Of a DNA stretch of 64,000 bases, positions 16,560 through 24,186 are shown piece by piece (the stretch's first letter is position 1; each line of letters opens with the position of its first letter). The DNA comes from Actinomycetales bacterium. GTDB taxonomy: Bacteria > Actinomycetota > Actinomycetes > Actinomycetales > Dermatophilaceae. The stretch covers positions 124,001 through 188,000 of the forward strand of contig JADKAO010000006.1 in assembly GCA_016715285.1 (NCBI GenBank). Direction: 5' to 3'. A model generated the notes under the pieces. The model did not search any database. It was given only the letters and a program-made list of their open reading frames with translations, and was not told the DNA's origin. The position numbers and the translations under genes were made by a program.

Positions 16560-17090
16560 ATGGTGACCCGCGTGACCAAGGCGACGCAGCGGATCGGCGG
16601 CATTAAGGCTGCGCTCGGGACCCCCACGTGGTTGCGACGCGGGATGAATGTGTGGCCGCCCTATCTCTTCGCAGGAGTGCGGATCGAGGACATCGCGGCC
16701 GATTGGCGGCGGGTGCGCGTCCGGCTGGCGAAGACGCCGCTGACGACGAATTACTTTGGGACGCAGTTCGGCGGATCGCTTTTTTCGATGGTCGATCCGT
16801 TTTGGGTGATCATGCTCGTCCACAATCTCGGCACCGATCACGTGGTGTGGGATAGGGCCGGCGAAATCGAGTTCGTCAAGCCGGGCACAACCGCGGTACG
16901 GGCTGAGCTCGTGCTCGACCCGGCGGTGATCGAGGACCTGCGGGCGCGGGCCGCGGATGGCTCGAAGGTGCTCGAATGGTTCGAGTGCGACATTGTCGAC
17001 GCGTCAGGTGAGGTCGTGGCCCGGGCCCGCAAGCTGGTTTACGTCCGCCGCAAGCAGACCGCGCACACCGTCACGCCGCGGCAATCCTGA
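16560..17090 (+). CDS. DUF4442 (hot-dog thioesterase-like) protein
   Basis: 176 aa. MNVWPPYLFAGVRIEDIA, TTNYFGTQFGGSLFSMVDPF and the aspartate-bearing IMLVHNLG region fit DUF4442, a hot-dog fold family related to acyl-CoA thioesterases. ATG 16560 is taken, but GTG 16572 is possible given AAAGGA just upstream. Upstream at 16409-16519 lies a diverged 55-60-bp direct duplication of no evident function. Confidence 0.75.
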   Translation: MVTRVTKATQRIGGIKAALGTPTWLRRGMNVWPPYLFAGVRIEDIAADWRRVRVRLAKTPLTTNYFGTQFGGSLFSMVDPFWVIMLVHNLGTDHVVWDRAGEIEFVKPGTTAVRAELVLDPAVIEDLRARAADGSKVLEWFECDIVDASGEVVARARKLVYVRRKQTAHTVTPRQS

Positions 17091-17120
17091 CCGCGTCAGC
17101 AGGCAGGTGGACCGCAGCTC

Positions 17121-17205
17121 GCGCAGACTAGAGCGATGCGCAGACTAGAGCGATGCGCAGACCAGAGCGATGCGCAGACCAGAGCGATGCGCAGACCAAC
17201 GCGAT
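17121..17205. repeat. 17-bp tandem repeat, five units
   Basis: GCGCAGACTAGAGCGAT and its variants (GACC for GACT; one unit with ACGCG) start at 17121, 17138, 17155, 17172 and 17189, immediately downstream of the DUF4442 gene. A shorter GCGATGCCCGCG duplication follows to about 17230. Confidence 0.85.
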
Positions 17206-17359
17206 GCCCGCGGCGATGCCCGCGGCGGTAGCGATGCGCGAACGGGAGCGGGCGTGAATCGTTGAGGCCGTGAACGGCATACCTCGCGCTCGTATGCCGT
17301 CCGTGCCCAAGTGTGGCCGGGCACACGGCTCCCCTGCCGCCTCCAGCTCCGCGTGCCTC

Positions 17360-17905
17360 CTACTCGGGTCGCTTGCGGTAGGCGAGCATCGCGTTGCCGA
17401 CGGACGTGATCTGGCTGTCGACGAGTTCGAGGCGCAGCGGGTCTGTCAACTGGTCAAAGAGGCGCTTGCCGCTGCCGACCTGCACCGGGTGGATCGTCAA
17501 AGCGAGGGTGTCGAGCAGCCCAGCGGCGAGCAGTTGGCGGACGACAGAGATCCCGTTGACCGAGATGTCGCCGCCCTCCCCTTCGCGCAGGTCCTGCACG
17601 AAGTCGAGCAGGTTGCCGTCGATGAGACGCGAGTTCTCCCAGGCGAGCGGTGCTGTGAGAGTGCGACTCGCGACATATTTGACAACCGGGTTGATGAACT
17701 CGGCGAAGCCGTCGCCGGGGTGCTTTGGCCAGAAGTCAGACCACTCGTCATACAAGGTGCGGCCGAGGATGACATCGGTGACGGGAGCGAGCGCCCTGGC
17801 CATCGCAGCGCCTTCTTCCGGCCCGAACGCGCCAAACTGGAAGGCCCCGGGATTCTCGACCACGCCGTCGAGCGAGCTGAACAGGTGAGCGGAGACCTTA
17901 CGCAT
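17360..17905 (-). CDS. Dihydrofolate-reductase/RibD C-terminal domain family protein
   Basis: 181 aa. HLFSSLDGVVENPGAFQ at the start, VILGRTLYDEWSDFWP in the middle and the NGISVVRQLLAAGLLDTLAL segment with GSGKRLF are typical of the DHFR-like family near the RibD reductase domain. Members are NADPH-binding reductases of mostly unknown substrate; not a true folA. Confidence 0.85.
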   Translation of the reverse strand: MRKVSAHLFSSLDGVVENPGAFQFGAFGPEEGAAMARALAPVTDVILGRTLYDEWSDFWPKHPGDGFAEFINPVVKYVASRTLTAPLAWENSRLIDGNLLDFVQDLREGEGGDISVNGISVVRQLLAAGLLDTLALTIHPVQVGSGKRLFDQLTDPLRLELVDSQITSVGNAMLAYRKRPE

Positions 17906-18042
17906 GGGTTGTTCCTCCTGTGACGGCGAGGCAGTGCTGCCTGTGGTTCGGGTGACGTTACCCGTGAGTGGGAGGGCGCAAAGGCAGGCTTCGCAGGGCT
18001 GGAAGGCTGCTTTTGTGCCCTTTCATTGGGAGTATGCCGGGC

Positions 18043-18492
18043 ATGACACAGGACGCGGGCTACCCGACGGCGGAGTGCATCTTCTGCGACATCGCGGCGG
18101 GACGCGGTGAGGCGAGCATCGTCTTTGCGGACGAGACCGTGGTGGCGTTCTTGGCGCTGTTTTCGGTGACACCGGGACACCTGCTCGTCGTGCCGCGTGC
18201 GCATGCGGTCGGGTTGGAGGATCTCGATCGCGCCACTGGTGCGCACGCGTGGTCAGTGGCTCATGACATGGCGCGCGCTTTGCGACGATCCGAGTTGCGG
18301 TGCGAGGGGATCAACGTGTGGGTGTGTGACGGCGAGGTCGCCTTCCAGTCGGTCTTCCACTTCCACCTGCATGTCATTCCGCGCTATGCCGGGGACGGGT
18401 GGACGGCCGTTCCGGAGGAGGTCGAAAACGAGCGTTCGGTGCTAGATCTCCACGCCCAACAGCTTCGGGCGGCGCTTGCGCTCAGTGACTGA
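18043..18492 (+). CDS. HIT family hydrolase
   Basis: About 149 aa from ATG 18043 (ATG 18034 is closer to GGGAG and also possible). Zinc/N-terminal signature CIFCDIAAGRGEASIVF, then GHLLVVPRAHAVGLEDL, and the histidine triad HFHLHVIPRY (about residues 107-116) define the HIT family of nucleotide hydrolases/transferases. Likely acts on AMP-amidate or dinucleoside polyphosphates. Confidence 0.9.
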   Translation: MTQDAGYPTAECIFCDIAAGRGEASIVFADETVVAFLALFSVTPGHLLVVPRAHAVGLEDLDRATGAHAWSVAHDMARALRRSELRCEGINVWVCDGEVAFQSVFHFHLHVIPRYAGDGWTAVPEEVENERSVLDLHAQQLRAALALSD

Positions 18493-18517
18493 GTGTCGCC
18501 GGCTTGCGACCCGTTAG

Positions 18518-20014
18518 CTAGCGAGACGGGCTGAGTTGCTCCTCCAAGGCCGCTGCAACCGCCTCGAATTCGGCGAGCGCCGCAGACAGGTCTTCGACGA
18601 TCTCGCGGGCGAGCACGTCGGGTGAGGGCAGGTTGTCGAGGTCTTCAAGGGACTCGTCACGCAGCCATGTGATGTCCAGGTTGGCTTTGTCGCGAGCGAC
18701 AATCTCGTTGTAGGAGAAGGACTTCCAGCGCTCGCCCTCCTTCCGGTCAGCACGCGGCATACCTGGCTTGTATGCCGTGACAAAGTCGTCGAGATCGGCT
18801 CGCCGAAGCGGGTTCTGCTTGAGCGTGAAGTGCTTGTTGGTGCGCAAGTCGTAGACCCAAAGGCGCTCGGTCCAGGGCTCGCCGGGGCGAGCGACCTTCT
18901 TTTCGAAGAAGAGGACGTTGGCCTTGACGCCCTGGGCGTAAAAGATGCCCGTCGGGAGGCGGAGCATCGTGTGCAGGTCGAAGTCGGTGAGGAGTTTGCG
19001 CCGGATCGTCTCGCCGGCGCCGCCTTCGAACAGGACGTTGTCGGGCAGGACGACGGCCGCGCGACCGAAGGTGTCGAGGATCGTCATGATGTGTTGGACG
19101 AAGTTGAGCTGCTTGTTGCTCGTCGTCGCGACGAAGTCTTGACGCTCGATCTCACGGTCCTCGCGGACCTCGCGGCCGTCAGCGCCGACCATAGTGAGGG
19201 ACGATTTCTTGCCGAAGGGCGGGTTGGACAGCACGACGGACCACCGCGGGCCGGGATCGGCGATGAGGGAGTCGCGGACCTCGATGAGCGAGTCGCCGTC
19301 GGCCGTGCCCATGCCGTGCAGCAGGAGGTTCATGGCGGCGAGGCGGGCGGTGCCGTCGACGAGTTCGTAGCCCCGCACGAGGTCGTTTTGGAGCTTGGCG
19401 CGCTGGGTCGGGGTCATGTCTTCGGCGCCCTGACCGGCATACTCATGCGCGACGAGGAGGAACCCGCCGGTGCCGCACGCGGGGTCCACGATGGTGTCGG
19501 CGATGGTGGGCTGGATGACGTCAACGATCGCCTGGATGAGCGCGCGCGGGGTGAAGTATTGGCCAGCGCCGGAGCCCTTATCGGAGGCGCCTTTGCTCAG
19601 CAGATCCTCGTAGGCGTCGCCGTTGATGTCGGTGCCGGTCTGGCTCCACTGCTCCTTGTCGATGAGGTCGACGATAAGGCGCTTGAGCTTGGCCGGGTCC
19701 TGGATCCGGTTTTGAGCCTTGCGATAGATCGTGCCGATCACGCCGGGCTGGCGGGCGAGGCCGAGGAGGATGCGGGTGTATTCGAACTCCAACCGGGGAC
19801 CTTGGGCGTCGAGGAGCCGCTGCCAAGAGAACTCGTCGGGCACGATCTGCTGCGGGTTGAGCTTCCGAGTGGCGCGCTCGTGCGCCATCTTGAGGAAGAG
19901 CAGGTAGGTGAGCTGCTCGGTGTATTCGAGGACACCGACACCGTCGTCGCGCAGGACATCGCAGTAAGACCACAGCTTGTCAACCAGCCGCCGAGCGTCA
20001 GTCACGCTGAGCAC
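18518..20014 (-). CDS. hsdM: Type I restriction-modification methylase subunit HsdM
   Basis: 498 aa. N-terminal HsdM helical domain (about residues 1-130), then the SAM-binding motif DPACGTGGF (about 176-184) and the catalytic NPPFGKK (about 263-269) of N6-adenine methylases. The C-terminal part ends in a coiled coil (EDLSAALAEFEAVAAALEEQ) that would contact HsdS. The gene is separated from hsdS/hsdR by about 2.9 kb holding a HIRAN gene, a broken Abi gene and an HTH/PIN pair, and its start overlaps the PIN gene by 13 bp, so it is translated from the toxin-antitoxin transcript. Unusual gene order for type I systems. Confidence 0.92.
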   Translation of the reverse strand: MLSVTDARRLVDKLWSYCDVLRDDGVGVLEYTEQLTYLLFLKMAHERATRKLNPQQIVPDEFSWQRLLDAQGPRLEFEYTRILLGLARQPGVIGTIYRKAQNRIQDPAKLKRLIVDLIDKEQWSQTGTDINGDAYEDLLSKGASDKGSGAGQYFTPRALIQAIVDVIQPTIADTIVDPACGTGGFLLVAHEYAGQGAEDMTPTQRAKLQNDLVRGYELVDGTARLAAMNLLLHGMGTADGDSLIEVRDSLIADPGPRWSVVLSNPPFGKKSSLTMVGADGREVREDREIERQDFVATTSNKQLNFVQHIMTILDTFGRAAVVLPDNVLFEGGAGETIRRKLLTDFDLHTMLRLPTGIFYAQGVKANVLFFEKKVARPGEPWTERLWVYDLRTNKHFTLKQNPLRRADLDDFVTAYKPGMPRADRKEGERWKSFSYNEIVARDKANLDITWLRDESLEDLDNLPSPDVLAREIVEDLSAALAEFEAVAAALEEQLSPSR

Positions 20015-20394
20015 TCTGCCATGAGGTGATGGCGGTGAGTATCAAGACTCTCGGGTGGGAAATCCTTGAGGTTGAACGTCACGATCACCTGACAATCAGA
20101 GTGGACCGCAGCGGCAAGCACATGACGATCCTTCTCGTGGCAAGACATCCCATCGACCAGGGATTCGTAGCCTGTCACTGAAGCATCCGGAAAAGCGGCG
20201 ACCATAGCGTCGACCCTCCGCGCCGCGCTTTCCGGGCCGACACCGGGGATGTCGGCAAGGTTGCGCGTCAACTCATCGAGGATGTCTGCAGACCAGTGCG
20301 GTCTGAACACTCCAGCCTCCGCGATTCGCAGGATGAGGTCGGCCAAGGTGACTGGGTAGAGGACGCATGTGTCGAGGAAAACAGGGAAGGACAT
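20002..20394 (-). CDS. PIN-domain ribonuclease (toxin)
   Basis: 130 aa. FPVFLDTCVLYPVTLADLIL with the first acidic residue, ADILDELTRNL in the middle, and CHEKDRHVLAAAVHSDCQVIVTFNLKDFP at the end carry the spaced acidic residues of a PIN nuclease. The HTH protein encoded 3 bp upstream is the presumed antitoxin. The stop is inside hsdM (13-bp overlap), coupling toxin translation to the methylase. Confidence 0.8.
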   Translation of the reverse strand: MSFPVFLDTCVLYPVTLADLILRIAEAGVFRPHWSADILDELTRNLADIPGVGPESAARRVDAMVAAFPDASVTGYESLVDGMSCHEKDRHVLAAAVHSDCQVIVTFNLKDFPPESLDTHRHHLMAECSA

Positions 20395-20397
20395 GAC

Positions 20398-20892
20398 TCA
20401 GCGCATGGGCGGCGGCGGACCATCCGTCGCCTCGTAGAGACCGAGTTCTTCGCTAGCACGCACCATTGCGTCCAATGCCTCTCGGCGCCGTCGTCTTGAG
20501 TCCTGCTGGTAGGTGAGGAGATCGCTGAGGCGGACATAACGATGACGTCCCGGTCGCTCCATCGGGATCTCACCCCTATCCAAGATGCGGACCAGCGTCG
20601 GGCGGGCGATGCCCAAGAAGTCCGCTGCTTCCTGTGTGGTGAGCATTGCGTTCAAGGGTGCGATGTTGACACCCATCCCTCTTCCGAGAGCGGTCGCTAC
20701 CTGACGCAGGACGCTGACCATGGCCTCGGGGATCTCAGTACGCTGGCCAGACGCGTCGATGATCATGGGTCGATGCTGCGGAGCCTCTCCACCAGCGCGC
20801 TCTAGAGCGGTGACGAAGTCGAGGATCTCCGCCTCGTGCTCTTCGTCAGGCAGATAGGTCCGAGCATCTGAACTCATCGCTGTGCGGGCCAT
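20398..20892 (-). CDS. Excisionase-type HTH protein, presumed antitoxin of the PIN toxin
   Basis: 164 aa. The C-terminal half has the helix-turn-helix segment TTQEAADFLGIARPTLVRIL followed by a basic wing (RPGRHRYVRLSDLL), as in MerR/excisionase-like DNA-binding domains. The N-terminal half is acidic (EHEAEILDFVTALERAG). Placement directly before the PIN gene fits a HTH-PIN toxin-antitoxin pair that autoregulates. ATG 20892 is used; ATG 20877 (MSSDART) is also possible. Confidence 0.75.
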   Translation of the reverse strand: MARTAMSSDARTYLPDEEHEAEILDFVTALERAGGEAPQHRPMIIDASGQRTEIPEAMVSVLRQVATALGRGMGVNIAPLNAMLTTQEAADFLGIARPTLVRILDRGEIPMERPGRHRYVRLSDLLTYQQDSRRRRREALDAMVRASEELGLYEATDGPPPPMR

Positions 20893-20973
20893 AGCTCGAT
20901 GTTAGTCGTAAACGAATAAAACGAACACCCATCTATGGGGCTGTTGCCTCGTTGGGCAGAGAGTCCTTCCGCG

Positions 20974-21836
20974 TCACCCTCTACGAGGCCAGAACGGGTC
21001 GGCTTGCCATGCCGGAGGTATGCCCATGGGAGCTAATGGGATGTTGGCATGATCGGCCAGAAGCGCAGCTAGACGGCCGGACCACATCGATCCCGGCGCG
21101 ATGGTGTGCAGGACCGTCTGCAGGGAGACGAGCACGGGGAAGAGGCGCTGTGCCCGCCAAGGCTCCCGAGCGAACAAGTCCCGATCGCTGAGCCAGGTAA
21201 TGGAAGCCGATTTCGGGATCGCTGGGTACACACCGAGTCCCCGGTTCCACAGCCGACCATGGTGCGCGCTGATGTTTCGCACACGGAGGTAAGTCAGGAG
21301 CCATGACTTCAACACGGGGGTCATAAGGCCCAAAGACTGGGCAATAGCGCCTTGGGCCGCCGGTTGGGCGAGATTGGAGAACAGCGGCCGGACCGAGCCA
21401 GTTGCTCCCTCACCATCTTGTCGACGGTGTCCAGTAGTCCCCGATGAGTCTTGACGTTCGTGAAGTGACGAGCGTCCTCATACCAGTGCGGTCCACCGAC
21501 AAGGGACATGTGGTCGCCAATTGCGGCTCGCGTGGCTACCTCAACTCGCTCAAGCGCATCCAGCACCAGCAACCGGAGTTTGCGATCAAAGATGTAGAGG
21601 CCAAGGACGTCGTCGAAGCTGGTTCCGCTACCGAGCTTGTCCCTCTCCTGCTCAAAGCTTCGTACGTAGGCGGAAAGGCGGTAGTAGCCGATGTGCCGGA
21701 TGTACCTAGCCGCACGATCGCGGTCTCTCAGGTCGAGGCCACGTTGCTCCCACCGATCGAGGAGGTCTGGCTCAGCCAAGGCTGGCTTTGTGTACGTCCC
21801 CTCGCCACGGCGCCTGGGGTCTCGACTACGAGGCAA
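20974..21836 (-). pseudogene. Abi (AbiD/AbiF-like, HEPN) gene with internal deletion and frame break
   Basis: The N-terminal part (from 21836: TYTKPALAEPDLLDRWEQRG, then YRLSAYVRSFE and LRLLVLDALERVEVATRAAIGDH) and the C-terminal part (ending at 20974: VLKSWLLTYLRVRNISAHHG with the R-x4-H HEPN motif, then PPAWQADPFWP) both match Abi_2 proteins, but they are in different frames. Shifting frame near 21380 gives RPLFSNLAQPAAQGAIAQSL joined straight to REQLARS; about 30-40 residues expected between, including the usual LPPSW region, are absent. The simplest reading is an internal deletion that also broke the frame, so phage exclusion by this gene is probably lost. Confidence 0.75.
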
Positions 21837-22039
21837 AAGAAGATCCCCCGGTTGCGCATCGTTGAGAGGCTCGGGGGATGTGGTACCCCCAAGCTAGCGC
21901 ACTCATACGACAAACGGCCATAGGAACACCCGAAGCAAACCCATTAATCACCTGAAAGACTCTCTCTCCCACGCCTTTTCCGAGCACTTTCGTCAACCTA
22001 GACGCACCGAGCATGGCCGGCATGTACCCGGATCCCCGA

Positions 22040-22924
22040 TCACGCGCGTACCTCTAACGCGACGCTTGTGGTTCCTGTGGGTCGGACAATTCCACCCACA
22101 TAGGTGGGCTGAGTGGTAGCAACTCGCGGAGCCAGCGTGTCGTGCGACGCCTTCGTCAGGGGACCAACGGGTATGCCGTCAATCAAGGCGTTGAGGCGCC
22201 CATCGATGTCCCTCAGCTCAACGAGCAGGTCCTTGCCGGTCCACGCGATGAGGGCGTCTTGATGTCTGGACGCTTGGGTGACTTTGCGTAAGTAGTCCCC
22301 TGACAGGATCCCGAAATCACCGTCAGGGTACGCATTGGCTGGCCAGAGGGAACCAGACTCGGGAAGCGAGAGTGTCACCCGTGTTGACACTCTCCCGCCT
22401 CCCCTGCTCCGCGCCCAGATTCGGCCCTGAACCGTCACCATGTAACCCTGCTCGCACGCCGCTTTGATGGTTCGGCACCACACCTGGGCCAGATCTGCTG
22501 GCAAGTAGCCGATGTGGTGACGTCGGACGAAGACGGCCACAGCATTCTTGTCGAATGGATTCCGCGGCGCTGGCACCAATGCGATGCCGTCCGCGCTACC
22601 GGGCGAGAACGTCCTCTCAGCGCCCTCATCGGTGTAGAAGCCGGCTTCGCTGTTCATCACGTCCCACGATGCCCGGTCGTAGTACGCCTCGCCGACGACC
22701 TCCACCACAACACGAAGGGCGGATAGCACCGCCAATGGCCGTCCTACAGGCTCTGGCGGTTGGAATCCGGTTGGCGCGTCCGGTCTCACATGGTCAGGTG
22801 GGGCAGGTCGCCGGGGTGTTGTCGAGGACGAGGGCGGTGACGCAGGCAGTGGCTTGGCTTTTGCCTCCAACAACTCCCTGGCCGCGGGCTTCTTCCCGAA
22901 CAGTCTTGCCAAGAACCCCATCAC
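22040..22924 (-). CDS. HIRAN-domain protein in the R-M operon
   Basis: 294 aa. A Pro/Ala-rich N-terminus (about residues 20-65) is followed by a HIRAN-like domain (about 70-150): VVVEVVGEAYYDRASWDVM, then GIALVPAPRNPFDKNAVAVF and HHIGYLPADLAQVW. HIRAN domains bind DNA ends or damaged DNA. The C-terminal 140 residues are not recognised. Its start overlaps the hsdS stop by 4 bp (ATGA), so it is made with HsdS and HsdR and may be an accessory subunit (inference). Confidence 0.7.
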   Translation of the reverse strand: MMGFLARLFGKKPAARELLEAKAKPLPASPPSSSTTPRRPAPPDHVRPDAPTGFQPPEPVGRPLAVLSALRVVVEVVGEAYYDRASWDVMNSEAGFYTDEGAERTFSPGSADGIALVPAPRNPFDKNAVAVFVRRHHIGYLPADLAQVWCRTIKAACEQGYMVTVQGRIWARSRGGGRVSTRVTLSLPESGSLWPANAYPDGDFGILSGDYLRKVTQASRHQDALIAWTGKDLLVELRDIDGRLNALIDGIPVGPLTKASHDTLAPRVATTQPTYVGGIVRPTGTTSVALEVRA

Positions 22925-24186
22925 ATCCGCCCTTCTTCGGGTTCGGCCGCCGCGGACTCCTCAATGACTTCGGCGTCGGTATGCCGTCCCGTCAGCTTCC
23001 CCTCAAACGCCGCCGCCAACACCCCCCGCCTCAGAGCTTCGCCACGCTTTCTTGCGGCAGCAACGCTCGCCTCCATTCGGACGACGTCCTCGGCCAGGCG
23101 CGCGTGCGCTTCGCAGCGAGCACGCTGCTCAGCCAGTGGGGGTATCGGGAGGGGGAATCGTCTGAGTTTCGTCCCATTGACGTTGGCCTGGCCCACTTGT
23201 TGCGATACGACACTGCCTATGTACTCCCGACCGCGGGGGCTGTTGATCACGAGGTTTGCCCATCGCGCATCCACGGTCGGACCGAACCTCACCCTTATCA
23301 AATACGAAGCGAATGAGGCCGGACGGGGGTCGTCATAAACCGCGGCCTTGCCGACCAGTTCAGCGCTGTTGGTCCTGTTGAAGAGCAGATCCCCCGGCTG
23401 AAGGATCAGCCTGGGGAAATCTGCGTGTGCCTTGGGGAGGAACTTGAGGACGCTCCAGTCGAGTTGCCCTCGCTGAATGTTCCCCATCCGAAGAACCGGG
23501 ATCCCCGGGCCGTCAGCGGAGGTCTTGGAACTCGTCCCGTACTCCACCAAAAGAGCATGTTCACCGATAGTTTCAATGGGCCACTGCTCAGTCGTACTGA
23601 GGCTGGCCATTGAAGACGTCAGGCAAGCGGCACCTCGACGAGACGCTGATTGAAGTGCCTTGTCAGCGGCGTCGAGGCGGGAGAGGTGGTCTTCGAGGAT
23701 CTCGACAATCCGCCGCTGCTCGCTCATCTTCGGGAACCAGACCCGCTGCGCCCTTACCTCTCGGTCGAGGACGGCAGGGTAACTGACCCCCTTCTGCAGA
23801 GGCAGGATTTGCTCCTCGAAGTCCTTCGAGAGAGTGAAGTAGTAGAGAAACGCCGGATGGAGCCCCTCGGTTGGGCGCAGAACGGCATAGCCAGTGGATG
23901 CAAACTCACCATTTAGTTCCTCGGACACCAAGGCGACTTTTCGTAGGTACGGGCGCACCGTCGAGTAGAGCGTGTCGCCCGTGGCGATGAGCTGTCTGCA
24001 TCTGCTGGGTGCTTCAGCGCTGAGAACGGTTGGGGCATCAGCAAGGTGAGACACGGGTCCGTCGATCAAACCGATGTCAACGTACCGGACCTTCTCCCGT
24101 CTGGTTTCCCTGGGATCGAGTTTGATTGGCCTGTCAGTAACCGCCGCGACCGTCTGCACTGACCAGCCTCGCGGAATGGGCTTCAT
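22921..24186 (-). CDS. hsdS: Type I restriction-modification specificity subunit HsdS
   Basis: 421 aa with two target-recognition domains (about residues 1-155 and 205-365). Each is followed by a conserved helical spacer: RRIVEILEDHLSRLDAADKAL and, at the end, EASVAAARKRGEALRRGVLA with AAAFEGKL. Overlaps hsdR upstream and the HIRAN gene downstream by 4 bp each. The octamer GTATGCCG, frequent elsewhere, is absent from most of the gene, consistent with a recently exchanged specificity gene. Confidence 0.92.
   Translation of the reverse strand: MKPIPRGWSVQTVAAVTDRPIKLDPRETRREKVRYVDIGLIDGPVSHLADAPTVLSAEAPSRCRQLIATGDTLYSTVRPYLRKVALVSEELNGEFASTGYAVLRPTEGLHPAFLYYFTLSKDFEEQILPLQKGVSYPAVLDREVRAQRVWFPKMSEQRRIVEILEDHLSRLDAADKALQSASRRGAACLTSSMASLSTTEQWPIETIGEHALLVEYGTSSKTSADGPGIPVLRMGNIQRGQLDWSVLKFLPKAHADFPRLILQPGDLLFNRTNSAELVGKAAVYDDPRPASFASYLIRVRFGPTVDARWANLVINSPRGREYIGSVVSQQVGQANVNGTKLRRFPLPIPPLAEQRARCEAHARLAEDVVRMEASVAAARKRGEALRRGVLAAAFEGKLTGRHTDAEVIEESAAAEPEEGRM

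Noticed and set aside
18830..20029. 399-codon frame antisense to hsdM
   Set aside because: Same reason: composition-driven shadow of a clear methylase gene.
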